This document shows, piece by piece, positions 35,287-45,270 of a stretch of 64,000 bases of DNA. The stretch is taken from NCBI RefSeq assembly GCF_018131005.1, contig NZ_JAFCJK010000005.1, positions 248,001 to 312,000 on the forward strand, read 5' to 3'. The stretch's first letter is position 1; each line of letters opens with the position of its first letter. Below the pieces are notes generated by a model. The model had not been told where the DNA came from and ran no database searches. It saw only the letters and a program-made list of their open reading frames with translations. The translations under genes and the position numbers were made by a program. The DNA is from Bradyrhizobium lablabi. GTDB taxonomy: Bacteria; Pseudomonadota; Alphaproteobacteria; Rhizobiales; Xanthobacteraceae.

Positions 35287-38159
35287 TCCGCGGCTTCGAC
35301 GATCGGCGCAATGCGGCGGGAGTGGCGCGCCTGCTCGTCATAGGCCTTCTGCCAGTCGGACGGACCGTTAGACGGCGAGATTTGCACGGCGGTCACCTTG
35401 TATTCCGGGCAGTTGGTCGCCCAGTCCGAGAAGTCCGTCGTGATGACGTTGGCCTGCGTGTCCGGGTGGTGGAAGGTGGTGTAGACGACGCCGGGCGCGA
35501 CGCGGTCGGTGATCTCCGCGCGCAGCGTCGTCTCGCCGGCGCGGCTCGCGAGCCGCACCCAGTCGCCGTCGCGCACGCCGCGTTGTTCGGCGTCGTGCGG
35601 ATGAATCTCCAGCCGGTCCTCGGCATGCCAGACCACGTTTTCCGTGCGGCGGGTCTGCGCGCCGACATTGTACTGGCTCAAGATGCGCCCCGTGGTGAGC
35701 AGCAGCGGGTAGCGCGGGCCGGTGCGCTCATCGGTCGCGACATATTCGGTGACGATGAACTTGCCCTTGCCACGAACGAAGCCGCCGATATGCATCACCG
35801 GCGTGCCCTCCGGCGCCTTCTCGTTGCACGGCCACTGCACCGAGCCGAGCTCGTCGAGCTTCGCGTAGGAGACGCCGGCAAAGGTCGGCGTGAGCGCCGC
35901 GATCTCGTCCATGATCTCGGACGGATGGCTATAGTGCATCTCGAAGCCCATCGCCTTGGCGAGGCCGATCGTGACCTCCCAGTCGGCAAGCCCATTGCGC
36001 GGCGTCATCACCTTGCGCACGCGCTGGATGCGGCGCTCGGCATTGGTGAAGGTGCCGTCCTTCTCGAGGAAGGTCGAGCCGGGCAGGAAGACGTGAGCGT
36101 AATTCGCGGTCTCGTTGAGGAAGAGGTCGTGGACGATCACGCATTCCATCGCCGACAGCGCCGCCACCACATGCTTGGTGTTCGGATCGGACTGCAGGAT
36201 GTCTTCGCCCTGGACGTAGAGGCCCATGAAGGTGCCTTCGATCGCTGCGTCGAACATGTTCGGGATGCGCAGGCCGGGCTCCTTGTTGAGCCTGACGTTC
36301 CACACCGCCTCGAACTGGTCACGCACCGCATCGCCCGAGATGTGGCGATAGCCGGGCAGTTCGTGCGGGAACGAGCCCATGTCGCAGGAGCCCTGCACGT
36401 TGTTCTGGCCGCGCAGCGGGTTCACGCCGACGCCGGGTCGGCCGATATTGCCGGTCGCCATCGCGAGGTTGGCGATCGCGATCACGGTGGTCGAGCCCTG
36501 GCTGTGCTCGGTGACGCCGAGTCCGTAGTAGATCGCGCCGTTGCCGCCGGTGGCGTAGGTCCGGGCCGCTTCGCGCAGATCCTTCGGATCGACGCCGGTC
36601 ATGATCGCGGTGGCCTCGGGGCTGTTCTTGGGGAGCGCGACGAAGGCCGCCCACTCCTCGAACTCGCTCCAGTCGCAGCGTTCGCGCACGAAGGCCTCGT
36701 TGACGAGACCCTCGGTGACGATGACATGGGCGAGGGCGGTGAGCACGGCAACGTTGGTGCCGGGCATCAGTGGCAGATGCAGCGCCTTCAGATGCGGGGC
36801 CTCGACCATCTCGGTACGGCGTGGATCGACCACGATCAGCTTTGCGCCCTGGCGCAGCCGCTTTTTCAGTCGCGAGGCGAACACGGGGTGAGCCGAGGCC
36901 GGGTTAGCGCCGATAATCACGACGACGTTGGTGTCCTCGACCGAGTCGAAATCCTGCGTACCGGCCGAGGTGCCGAACGTCTGCGACAGGCCGTAGCCGG
37001 TCGGCGAATGACAGACGCGGGCGCAGGTGTCGACATTGTTGTTGCCGAAGCCGGCGCGGATCAGCTTCTGCACCAGGTAGGTCTCTTCGTTGGTGCAGCG
37101 TGACGAGGTGATGCCGCCGACCGCGTCGCGGCCGTATTTCTGCTGGATGCCCCTGAACTTTGCCGCGGCGAAGTTGAACGCCTCGTTCCACGACACTTCC
37201 TGCCAGGGATCCTCGATCCGCTCGCGGATCATCGGCTTCAGGATGCGTTCCTTGTGGGTCGTGTAGCCCCAGGCGAAGCGGCCCTTGACGCAGGAATGGC
37301 CGCGGTTGGCCTTGCCATCCTTGTAGGGCACCATGCGCACGACTTCCTCGCCGCGCATCTCGGCCTTGAAGGCGCAGCCGACGCCGCAATAGGCGCAGGT
37401 CGTGATCGCGGAATGCTCGGGCTGGCCGATCTCGATGACCAACTTTTCCGTCAGCGTCGCGGTCGGGCAGGCCTGCACGCAGGCGCCGCAGGAGACGCAT
37501 TCGGAGCCGAGGAAGCTCTCGCTCATTCCGGGCGAGACGCGGCTGTCGAAGCCGCGGCCGGCGATCGTCAGTGCGAAGGTGCCTTGCACCTCCTCGCAGG
37601 CGCGCACGCAGCGCGAGCAGACGATGCACTTCGACGGATCGTAGGTGAAATAGGGATTGGACTCGTCCTTCGGCATCCAGGCAGCATTGGCCTGGCCGTT
37701 GGTCTTCGCAAAGACGTGGTTGTCGCCCTCATAGCCGTAGCGGACGTCGCGCAGGCCGACCGCGCCCGCCATGTCCTGCAGTTCGCAATCGCCGTTCGCT
37801 GCGCAAGTCAGGCAGTCCAGCGGATGGTCGGAGATGTAGAGCTCCATCACGCCCTTGCGCAGCTTCTTCAGCCGCTCGGTCTGGGTGTGCACGACGAGGC
37901 CCGCCATTGCCGGCGTGGTGCAGGAGGCCGGCGTGCCGGCGCGGCCCTCGATCTCGACCAGGCAGAGCCGGCAGGAGCCGAACGCATCGACCATGTCGGT
38001 CGCGCACAGCTTCGGGATCTGCGTGCCGGCTTCCATCGCCGCGCGCATGATCGATGTGCCCTCGGGCACGGTGACGCTCTGGCCGTCGATGGTCAACGTA
38101 ACCATCGTCTCGGACTTGGACTTCGGCGTGCCGAAATCGGTTTCCTGGATCAACGACAT
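35283..38159 (-). CDS. fdsA: NAD-dependent formate dehydrogenase, molybdenum alpha subunit
   Basis: 958 aa. The NuoG-like N-terminus has a [2Fe-2S] ferredoxin domain (CATDMVDAFGSCRLCLVEIE) and [4Fe-4S] clusters (CSRCVRACEEVQGTF; CVSCGACVQACPT; CAYCGVGCAFKAE). The bis-MGD catalytic domain follows. The molybdenum ligand is Cys383, next to His384, in DTCARVCHSPTGYG, equivalent to Cys386/His387 of R. capsulatus FdsA; it is not selenocysteine. The enzyme oxidises formate to CO2 and passes electrons to FdsB. fdsB ends 12 bp upstream. Confidence 0.96.
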   Translation of the reverse strand: MSLIQETDFGTPKSKSETMVTLTIDGQSVTVPEGTSIMRAAMEAGTQIPKLCATDMVDAFGSCRLCLVEIEGRAGTPASCTTPAMAGLVVHTQTERLKKLRKGVMELYISDHPLDCLTCAANGDCELQDMAGAVGLRDVRYGYEGDNHVFAKTNGQANAAWMPKDESNPYFTYDPSKCIVCSRCVRACEEVQGTFALTIAGRGFDSRVSPGMSESFLGSECVSCGACVQACPTATLTEKLVIEIGQPEHSAITTCAYCGVGCAFKAEMRGEEVVRMVPYKDGKANRGHSCVKGRFAWGYTTHKERILKPMIRERIEDPWQEVSWNEAFNFAAAKFRGIQQKYGRDAVGGITSSRCTNEETYLVQKLIRAGFGNNNVDTCARVCHSPTGYGLSQTFGTSAGTQDFDSVEDTNVVVIIGANPASAHPVFASRLKKRLRQGAKLIVVDPRRTEMVEAPHLKALHLPLMPGTNVAVLTALAHVIVTEGLVNEAFVRERCDWSEFEEWAAFVALPKNSPEATAIMTGVDPKDLREAARTYATGGNGAIYYGLGVTEHSQGSTTVIAIANLAMATGNIGRPGVGVNPLRGQNNVQGSCDMGSFPHELPGYRHISGDAVRDQFEAVWNVRLNKEPGLRIPNMFDAAIEGTFMGLYVQGEDILQSDPNTKHVVAALSAMECVIVHDLFLNETANYAHVFLPGSTFLEKDGTFTNAERRIQRVRKVMTPRNGLADWEVTIGLAKAMGFEMHYSHPSEIMDEIAALTPTFAGVSYAKLDELGSVQWPCNEKAPEGTPVMHIGGFVRGKGKFIVTEYVATDERTGPRYPLLLTTGRILSQYNVGAQTRRTENVVWHAEDRLEIHPHDAEQRGVRDGDWVRLASRAGETTLRAEITDRVAPGVVYTTFHHPDTQANVITTDFSDWATNCPEYKVTAVQISPSNGPSDWQKAYDEQARHSRRIAPIVEAAE

Positions 38160-38171
38160 CGTGATTTCCTT

Positions 38172-39728
38172 CTATTCCGCGGCCTGCAGACGGGCCGGTG
38201 CCGGGCCAAAATCTTCCCGGAAATGTTTCAATGCGCTCATCACGGGGTAGGGCGTGAAGCCGCCGAGCGCGCACAGCGAGCCGAACTTCATGGTGTTGCA
38301 GAGGTCTTCGACCACGGCGAGGTTTTCGGATACCCGCTCGCCATTGATGATCTTGTTGATGGTCTCGACGCCGCGCGTCGAGCCGATCCGGCACGGCGTG
38401 CACTTGCCGCAGGATTCGACGGCGCAGAACTCCATCGCGAAGCGCGCCTGCTTCGCCATGTCGACGCTGTCGTCGAACACGACGATGCCACCATGACCGA
38501 TCAGGCCGTCGCGCGCGGCAAACGCCTCATAGTCGAATGGCGTATCGAACAGGGCGCGCGGGAAATAGGCCCCAAGCGGGCCGCCGACCTGCACCGCGCG
38601 CACCGGGCGTCCGCTGGACGTGCCGCCGCCGATGTCGTCGACGAGATCGCCGAGCGTGACGCCGAATGCAGTCTCGAACAGGCCGCCATGCTTGATGTTG
38701 CCCGCAAGCTGGATCGGCATCGTGCCGCGCGAACGGCCCATGCCGAAATCGGCATAGGCCTTGGCGCCGTTGTCGAGGATGAAGGGGATCGCCGCGAACG
38801 ACAGCACGTTGTTGATCACGGTCGGCCGGCCGAACAGGCCCTTGTGCGCCGGCAGCGGCGGCTTGGCCCGCACGATGCCGCGGCGGCCTTCGAGGCTTTC
38901 CAGCAGCGAGGTCTCTTCGCCGCAGACATAGGCGCCGGCGCCGACCCGCACTTCGAGGTCGAATGAATGCGCGGAGCCGCCGATGCGGTTGCCGAGTAAG
39001 CCCGCGCGCCTCGCAGCCGATATCGCCGCGTTCATCGCCTCGACCGCGTGCGGATATTCCGAGCGGATGTAGATGTAGCCTTTGGTGGCACCGACCGTGA
39101 TGCCGGCGATCGTCATGCCCTCGATCACGACGAAGGGATCGCCTTCCATGATCATGCGATCGGCGAAGGTGCCGCTGTCTCCCTCGTCGGCGTTGCAGAC
39201 AATGTATTTGCGATCGGCGCCGGCCTGCGCCACCGTCTTCCACTTGATGCCGGTCGGGAAGCCGGCGCCGCCGCGGCCGCGCAGGCCCGACGTGGTGACG
39301 TCGGCAAGGATCGCGTCCGCCGTCAGCGACAGCGCCCGCTCCAGACCGCGGTAGCCGCCATGAGCGCGGTAGTCCTCGACCGACCGCGGATCGACCACGC
39401 CACAGCGGGCGAAGGTCAGGCGGGTCTGGCGTTTCAGCCAGGGAATTTCGTCCGTGATGCCTAGCCGAAGGCGGTGCGGGCCGTTGCCGGCCATCGCATC
39501 GAGCAGGGAGGGAACGTCGGCTGCGCTAACCGGGCCGAACGCGATGCGGCCCTGGGGCGTCGCCAACTCGACCATCGGCTCCAGCCAATAGAGCCCACGC
39601 GACCCGGTCCTGACGATTTCGACCGACGCGCCGCGTTGTGCGGTGGCTTGCTCCAGCGCCACCGCGACGTTGTCGGCGCCGACGGCGACCGCGCCTGCAT
39701 CACGGGATACGAAGATCCGCATCGTCAT
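38172..39728 (-). CDS. fdsB: NAD-dependent formate dehydrogenase, beta (FMN/NAD) subunit
   Basis: 518 aa from an ATG overlapping the fdsG stop by 4 bp. A thioredoxin-like N-terminal region of about 110 aa precedes a NuoF-like domain with GLRGRGGAGFPTGIKW (NADH/FMN binding), ICNADE-type YIVCNADEGDSGTFADR, GAGAYVCGEETSLLESLEG and the [4Fe-4S] motif ESCGKCTPCRIGSTRG near residue 440. It takes electrons from FdsA to NAD+ through FMN. Confidence 0.96.
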   Translation of the reverse strand: MTMRIFVSRDAGAVAVGADNVAVALEQATAQRGASVEIVRTGSRGLYWLEPMVELATPQGRIAFGPVSAADVPSLLDAMAGNGPHRLRLGITDEIPWLKRQTRLTFARCGVVDPRSVEDYRAHGGYRGLERALSLTADAILADVTTSGLRGRGGAGFPTGIKWKTVAQAGADRKYIVCNADEGDSGTFADRMIMEGDPFVVIEGMTIAGITVGATKGYIYIRSEYPHAVEAMNAAISAARRAGLLGNRIGGSAHSFDLEVRVGAGAYVCGEETSLLESLEGRRGIVRAKPPLPAHKGLFGRPTVINNVLSFAAIPFILDNGAKAYADFGMGRSRGTMPIQLAGNIKHGGLFETAFGVTLGDLVDDIGGGTSSGRPVRAVQVGGPLGAYFPRALFDTPFDYEAFAARDGLIGHGGIVVFDDSVDMAKQARFAMEFCAVESCGKCTPCRIGSTRGVETINKIINGERVSENLAVVEDLCNTMKFGSLCALGGFTPYPVMSALKHFREDFGPAPARLQAAE

Positions 39729-40213
39729 CGCTGCGCCTCCGCGACCAGCGCGTCGATACGCGCTTCGTCGAGCCGGCCGACCACGCGACCGTCCAGCATC
39801 GCCGACGGCGCGGTGGCGCAAAGGCCGAGACAATAGATCGGCTCCAGGGTCACGCGATCGTCAGCTGTGGTATTTCCGAGGGAAATGCCGAGCTTTGCCT
39901 CGGCGCGCGCCGCGAGCGCGTCGCCGCCTGCGGCTTGGCAGGCTTCGGCACGACACAGCTTCAGCACATGGCGTCCGGCCGGCTGCTTGCGGAAGTCATG
40001 GTAGAAGGTGAACACGCCATGCACCTCGGCGCGCGACAAATTCAGCGCGGATGCAACCATCGGAATCGCTGGCTCCGGCACATAACCGAACGCCTCCTGA
40101 AGCGCGTGCAGAACGACAAGCGTGGCGCCTTCGCGCGTGGAATGCTCGGCGATAATTTCGGCGCCGCGCGCCTCGTCCCAGGGTTCGTAGCCCGATGTCA
40201 TCCGCGGTCTCAT
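39725..40213 (-). CDS. fdsG: NAD-dependent formate dehydrogenase, gamma ([2Fe-2S]) subunit
   Basis: 162 aa NuoE-like protein. YVPEPAIPMVASALNLSRAE and GVFTFYHDFRKQPAGRHVLK are typical. The cluster cysteines lie in LCRAEACQAAGGD and YCLGLCATAPSAMLDG. It is the first gene of the formate dehydrogenase operon, divergent from the LysR gene across 230 bp that carry three dyads. Confidence 0.95.
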   Translation of the reverse strand: MRPRMTSGYEPWDEARGAEIIAEHSTREGATLVVLHALQEAFGYVPEPAIPMVASALNLSRAEVHGVFTFYHDFRKQPAGRHVLKLCRAEACQAAGGDALAARAEAKLGISLGNTTADDRVTLEPIYCLGLCATAPSAMLDGRVVGRLDEARIDALVAEAQR

Positions 40214-40271
40214 CAGAGGTTTTTCAAGTACCGCGATGAGAATTGGAATCGATCAAAACATCAATAAAGCT

Positions 40272-40326
40272 GTTTCATGCTGCGATTGTGAAACGCGATC
40301 AATTGCTGATCGAAATCGATTGATTT
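40272..40326. promoter_or_regulatory. Cluster of three dyads between fdsG and the LysR gene
   Basis: Three inverted repeats stand in tandem. GTTTCA-N11-TGAAAC at 40272-40294 has perfect arms and the T-N11-A form expected of a LysR-type box. CGATCA-N5-TGATCG is at 40296-40312, and AAATC-N4-GATTT at 40313-40326. They lie 59 bp from the fdsG start and 117 bp from the LysR start, in the only intergenic region shared by the two transcripts. Control by the divergent LysR protein is inferred. Confidence 0.6.
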
Positions 40327-40443
40327 GAAATGGAAATGATACTGCAGGACCAGTTACTTTCGGTAGTTTTGGGCGTAGGGATCGGGCCGAGGCCGTGATA
40401 TTTGTGACCGAGTTGAGACACTTTTGCAGATGAGGTTGGATTC

Positions 40444-41340
40444 TTGATCGACAAGCTTGAACTTCTGCTGGCGCTGGCCAAGGAGCGGCATTTTGGGCGG
40501 GCGGCGGAAGCCTGCGGCGTCACCCAGCCGACTATGTCGACCAGCCTCAAGCAGCTCGAGGAGATCCTCGGCGTCATGCTGGTGCAGCGCGGATCTCGCT
40601 TCCAGGGCTTCACGCCGGAGGGCGAGCGCACGCTCGACTGGGCGCGGCGTATCGTCGGCGATGCGCGCGCGATGAAGGCGGAGATCAACAGCCTCAAGGA
40701 CAAGCTGTCGGGTGAAATCCGGATCGCGGCGATCCCGACCGTGCTCGGCATGGTGGCGGCGCTGACGACGCCGTTCCGCGCGCGGCATCCCGACGTGCGC
40801 TTCCGCATCCAGTCCTGCACCTCGGCCGATGTGCTCGGCTTGCTCGAGAATCTCGAGGTCGATGCCGGGCTGACCTATATCGAGAACGAGCCGATCGGCA
40901 AGGTTCGCACCATCCCGCTTTACAATGAAAGTTATCGCCTGCTCACGGCGCCGGACGCCATGTATGGCGACCGCAAACAGGTGACCTGGAAGGAGGTCGG
41001 CCAGGTGCCCTTGTGCTTGCTGACGCCTGATATGCAGAACCGTCGCATCATCGATCGCGCGCTGATGTCGGTCGGCGCCGAGGCGACGCCGACGCTGACA
41101 TCCAATTCCCTGCTGGTGCTCTACACCCATGTGAAGACCGGCCGCTGGGCGAGCGTGATGCCGGCGAAGCTTGCGGAAACGCTGGGTCTTGCGGACGCCG
41201 TCCGCAGCATTCCGATCGTGGATCCCCTCGTGAATTACAGCATCGGCATGGTGATCCCGCAGCGCGACCCGATGACGCCTCTTATCGCCGCACTCGTTCA
41301 GGTTGCGCGGGAGGTCGCGCCGACGCTGGAGACGCCGTAG
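40444..41340 (+). CDS. LysR-family regulator, probably of formate dehydrogenase
   Basis: 298 aa from TTG with TGAGG eight bases upstream. The N-terminal helix-turn-helix is FGRAAEACGVTQPTMSTSLKQ (within residues 17-38), followed by LEEILGVMLVQRGSRFQGFT. The C-terminal periplasmic-binding-like effector domain starts at GEIRIAAIPTVLGMVAAL. It is divergent from fdsGBA-fdhD-fdsD, the usual place for an activator of that operon. Formate or a related ligand is plausible but not shown. Confidence 0.9.
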   Translation: MIDKLELLLALAKERHFGRAAEACGVTQPTMSTSLKQLEEILGVMLVQRGSRFQGFTPEGERTLDWARRIVGDARAMKAEINSLKDKLSGEIRIAAIPTVLGMVAALTTPFRARHPDVRFRIQSCTSADVLGLLENLEVDAGLTYIENEPIGKVRTIPLYNESYRLLTAPDAMYGDRKQVTWKEVGQVPLCLLTPDMQNRRIIDRALMSVGAEATPTLTSNSLLVLYTHVKTGRWASVMPAKLAETLGLADAVRSIPIVDPLVNYSIGMVIPQRDPMTPLIAALVQVAREVAPTLETP

Positions 41341-41380
41341 GGCCTTGTGGGCTGCGGCAGCCACGCTTGAAATCACCGAG

Positions 41381-43705
41381 TTACGCCGCTGCCGGCAGCT
41401 TGGCCGCCTGCTGTCGCGGATCACGCGGCAGCGTCACGCGGACGACCGTGCCGACGCCGAGCCTCGAGCGCAGCTTCATCGAGCCGCCATGCACGTTGGT
41501 GAGCGAGCGCGCGATCGCGAGCCCGAGACCCGAGCCCTGGTAGGTCTTGGTGAGCTGGCTCTCGACCTGCTCGAACGGCTTTCCGAGCCGTCGCAGCGAT
41601 TCCGGAGCGATGCCGATGCCGCTGTCGGCGATCAGGAGCACGATTGAATCGTTCACCATCTGGCCGCGCACCAGCACCCTGCCGCCGTCCGGCGTGAACT
41701 TCACCGCGTTGGAGAGCAGGTTGACGATGATCTGCTTGAGAGCGCGGCGGTCGGCGACTGCGGAGATCGTGCTTTCAATGTCCGACTCCAGCGACAGGTT
41801 CTTGTCCTCCGCGCGGCCGGAGACCACGCGCAGCGATTCCGCGAGGATGCCGGAGAGGTCCAAGGGCTCCATGTCGAATTTCATGCGGCCTGCCTCGATC
41901 TTCGACATGTCGAGGATGTCGTTGATCACCTCGAGCAGATATTTCCCGGAAGTGAGGATGTCGTTGCAGTATTCCTGGTACTTGTCGGAACCGAGCGCGC
42001 CGAACAGGCCGCTGCCCATGATCTCGGAGAAGCCGATGATGGCATTGAGCGGCGTGCGCAGTTCGTGGCTCATATTGGCGAGGAATTTTGATTTTGCCGC
42101 GTTGGCTTCCTCGGCGCGGGTCTTCTCCTGCGAATACTTCTCGGCGAGATCGGCAAGTTCGACGGCCTGCCGCTCCAGTTCACTCTGCGAGCGCTTGAGA
42201 TCGGCCACCGAGCCGCGCAGGCGTAGATCGTTGTCGACCAGCTTCTGCTCGTGCTCCTTGATGCGCGTGATGTCGGTGCCGACCGAGACGTAGCCGCCGT
42301 CCTTGGTGCGGCGCTCGCTGATATGCAGCCAGCTCCCGTCGTCGAGCTGGGCCTCGAAGGTGCGCGCGCCCGGCACCGGCGCACCGGTTTCGTGCAACCG
42401 TGTGCGCACCTCGGGCATGCTGCCGACCTCGATCACGGTTTCGTAAGAGGTGCCAGGGATGACGGCGGAGTCCGGCAGCTTGTGCAGGCGTTGGAAGTGC
42501 GAGTTGCAAAGCACGAGGCGGTCGTCGGCATCCCACAGCACGAAGGCCTCCGGAATGGTCTCGATCGCGTCACGCAACCGCAGGTCGGCTTCGACCGTCT
42601 TTTCGGCGAGGCTCTTCTGCTCGGTGATGTCGACCGCAATGCCGATCAGATGCAGCCCGCCGCCGGCGGCAGCCTGGCTGAGCTCGCAGCGCACGCGCAG
42701 CCAGATCCAGTGGCCGTCGACATGCTGCATGCGGAAGCTCTGGTCGATCTGGGTGATCTTGCCGGCGATCAGCTGGTCGGCGATGTCGAACAGGTTGATG
42801 TCGTCGGATTTCACCAACGCGTTGACCTCGCCGAAAGTCAGCAGGTCGTTGCGGGAGTCCAGCCCGAGCAGGGTGAACATCGATTGCGACCAGAAGATCC
42901 TGCCGCGCGACAGGTCCCAGTCCCACAATCCGCAGCGGCCGCGATTGAGCGCGGTGTCGATACGGCCACGAACGGCGTCATTGATCAGGTCGCCCTCGCG
43001 GGCGCGGGTCGACTGCCAATGGAAGGCGAAGCCGAGGATCAGCACCACGAAGCTTGTGGTTGCCGACAGCGTCACCGAGAGCGCGGCGTCCGATCCCCAG
43101 ATCGGCTCGTTGTTTTCCTGGATGACGATGACCTGGCCCGGCAGCGACTTGACAGGTCGCGAGATCGCCAGTGCGCCGCTGCCGTTCGGCGGCATCATGT
43201 CGCTGACGACGCCCTGCTGGCCGGGCGCGGCGAGAAGTTGCGCGGTGGAGATGACGTCGAGGATGTGATCGGTGTCGCCGATGCCATCGATCGGCACGCG
43301 CGCCAACACGCGGTGATCGGCGCCGGTGACGATGACGTGGCGGCCGAAGGCGATGCCCCAGGACGGGATCAGGTCCGACAGCAGCTCCTGCATGCGTTCG
43401 ACGTTGTTCAGCCGGTCGCGGCGGACCGAGGTGAGGCGGTCAAGACGTTCGGCGAGGATTTCAGAGAGCGCGGCAAGGTCGCGCTTCATGGCGCCGCGCT
43501 TCTGGCGGTTCTGGTCGATCACCTGGACGAAGGCGCCGAGGCAGATGGTAATCAGGAAGGCGATGATCAGCGTAGGCACGGCGCGGCGCAGTGCAGGCTC
43601 CGCCGTCAGGAGCCTGTGGTAGGCCGGTTTCGCGATCGATTGCGCCAATCCCTTGATCGAATCGGATTGGACGCATGCGTTCGCTTGCGCATGCGCACGC
43701 GCCAT
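41381..43705 (-). CDS. PAS-domain sensor histidine kinase (PleC/DivJ/PdhS-style)
   Basis: 774 aa. Membrane helices lie near residues 44-64 and 211-232, with a periplasmic region of about 145 aa between. Two PAS domains follow: WDWDLSRGRIFWSQSMFTLL near residue 265 and EAFVLWDADDRLVLCNSHFQ near 395. The H-box is MSHELRTPLNAIIGFSEIM near residue 547, the form typical of the PleC/DivJ/PdhS cell-cycle kinases; N- and G-boxes are intact (IVNLLSNAVKFTPDG; GSGLGLAIARSLTNVHGG). Phosphorylation of a DivK-like regulator is a reasonable guess, unproven. Confidence 0.88.
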   Translation of the reverse strand: MARAHAQANACVQSDSIKGLAQSIAKPAYHRLLTAEPALRRAVPTLIIAFLITICLGAFVQVIDQNRQKRGAMKRDLAALSEILAERLDRLTSVRRDRLNNVERMQELLSDLIPSWGIAFGRHVIVTGADHRVLARVPIDGIGDTDHILDVISTAQLLAAPGQQGVVSDMMPPNGSGALAISRPVKSLPGQVIVIQENNEPIWGSDAALSVTLSATTSFVVLILGFAFHWQSTRAREGDLINDAVRGRIDTALNRGRCGLWDWDLSRGRIFWSQSMFTLLGLDSRNDLLTFGEVNALVKSDDINLFDIADQLIAGKITQIDQSFRMQHVDGHWIWLRVRCELSQAAAGGGLHLIGIAVDITEQKSLAEKTVEADLRLRDAIETIPEAFVLWDADDRLVLCNSHFQRLHKLPDSAVIPGTSYETVIEVGSMPEVRTRLHETGAPVPGARTFEAQLDDGSWLHISERRTKDGGYVSVGTDITRIKEHEQKLVDNDLRLRGSVADLKRSQSELERQAVELADLAEKYSQEKTRAEEANAAKSKFLANMSHELRTPLNAIIGFSEIMGSGLFGALGSDKYQEYCNDILTSGKYLLEVINDILDMSKIEAGRMKFDMEPLDLSGILAESLRVVSGRAEDKNLSLESDIESTISAVADRRALKQIIVNLLSNAVKFTPDGGRVLVRGQMVNDSIVLLIADSGIGIAPESLRRLGKPFEQVESQLTKTYQGSGLGLAIARSLTNVHGGSMKLRSRLGVGTVVRVTLPRDPRQQAAKLPAAA

Positions 43706-43896
43706 GCCCTAGACCCCCACCTCGAGCTGATTTTGTACACGTTCGGAAGCACCCCAAGTCGCTTCCGAATCAATGTGATTTGAATCCAGTTTTTCCGGGC
43801 TGTCGAGAGTCAACGATTCGTTAATATGAAATAATTCTTGTCCAACTCGGAATCGGGGCACGCAAAATGAGTCCGAAACAGGAACGAGGCCGTAGG

Positions 43897-45270
43897 CTAC
43901 GGGCGCGGCGGTTCCGCGTGACTGATCACGCGTTTGATGGTCGGGAACGCGCGACGCAATGCGCGTTCGATCTCGTCGACGCCTTCGTGCACCTTGATCA
44001 CGCTCATCGACGGCGCGGCGCGGCAGTGGAAGTTGACGATCTCGCCGGCGTCGCTGTTGCGGACGCGCACGTTATGAATGTCGTGGATGGCGCCGCCACC
44101 GGCAAAGCGAGTCAGCGCGGCCCTGATGGTCTCGACGCGCTCCGGCATGGCGTCGGTGCCCCATGGCAATTCCGGCTCGAGCGGCTCGATATGGGTGTCG
44201 ACCTCGACATCCTCGCCAAAGTCCACGCGGATCGCGCGCTCGAGGTCGTGGGCGACGGCGTGCGCCGCGGTCAGTTCCATCTCGCCGTCGACCTCGAGGT
44301 CGATGCTGACGATGAGCTTGCCGCCGAGGTCGTGCACCGTGACATGGTGGATAGCGAGGCCGGAATTGCGCGCGATCACCATGATGCGCTCGCGCACGCT
44401 CTCATTGTCGCGCGCGACCGGAACCGCGGTGAAGGTGAGGTCGGCATCGCCGAGCGCCCTGGTCACGGCGGCCTGCGCCCTGCGCTTGATCTCCTCGACG
44501 CGGTCGATCGGATAGGTGCGCGGAACTTTTGCAATGGCGTCGATGAAATAGGTTGGGCCGACCATGCGGACGCGCAGGCGGTCGACATCGAGCACGCCGG
44601 GCACCGCTCTGATGGCGGCAGTGGCCTTTTCCAGCGCGCCCGCAGGCGCGCGGTCGAGCAGGGTCTCGACGGTCTCCCGCGCCATCCTCAGGCCCAATAG
44701 CGCGATCATCACTGCGACCGCGATGGCGGCCGCCGCGTCGCCCCACCAGAAGCCGAGACCGGCCAGAACGAGGCCGATGATGACGGCCGACGAGCCCATC
44801 ACGTCGGAGGCGAAATGCAATGCGTCGGCCGCGAGTGCCTGACTCCTGGTATCGCGCGCCGCGCGATGCAGCGCCCGCGCGCGCCACAGGTTCAGGACGA
44901 TGTCGACCACGAGCACGACGAACGGGATGGCGGAGATCGTGGGTGGAGGCGTGCCCTCGCGGATCCGGCTGTATGACTCGACCAGGATACCGCCGGCCAG
45001 CACATAGAGCAGGGCGATGATGCCAAGTGCGGAAACACTCTCGAACTTGCCGTGTCCGTAATGATGCTCGGCATCGGCCGGCTGGTCCGACACCCGCACC
45101 ACCGCCCAGGTGATGATGGTCGCAACCAGGTCGATCGCGCTGTGCAGCGCTTCCGAGATCAGCGCGAGCGAGCCGATCGCGACGCCGACCACGAGCTTGG
45201 CCGCGGCCATGCCGCCGCTGACGAGGATCGAAATCGCGGCGACCGATGTCTTGGTGTTGGTTGCGTTCAT
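43897..45270 (-). CDS. Cation diffusion facilitator family metal exporter with extended C-terminus
   Basis: 457 aa from the ATG at MNATNTKTSVAAISILVSGG. Six membrane segments occupy about residues 10-205. Metal-site residues are His/Asp in EALHSAIDLVATI (H-x3-D) and ADALHFASDVMGSS (D-x2-H-x3-D). Most CDF proteins are about 300 aa; here the cytoplasmic part continues with what look like two or three successive ferredoxin-like dimerisation units (from VLDVDRLRVRMVGPTYFIDA to the C-terminus). It probably exports Zn2+, Mn2+, Fe2+ or Co2+ in exchange for protons. Confidence 0.9.
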   Translation of the reverse strand: MNATNTKTSVAAISILVSGGMAAAKLVVGVAIGSLALISEALHSAIDLVATIITWAVVRVSDQPADAEHHYGHGKFESVSALGIIALLYVLAGGILVESYSRIREGTPPPTISAIPFVVLVVDIVLNLWRARALHRAARDTRSQALAADALHFASDVMGSSAVIIGLVLAGLGFWWGDAAAAIAVAVMIALLGLRMARETVETLLDRAPAGALEKATAAIRAVPGVLDVDRLRVRMVGPTYFIDAIAKVPRTYPIDRVEEIKRRAQAAVTRALGDADLTFTAVPVARDNESVRERIMVIARNSGLAIHHVTVHDLGGKLIVSIDLEVDGEMELTAAHAVAHDLERAIRVDFGEDVEVDTHIEPLEPELPWGTDAMPERVETIRAALTRFAGGGAIHDIHNVRVRNSDAGEIVNFHCRAAPSMSVIKVHEGVDEIERALRRAFPTIKRVISHAEPPRP

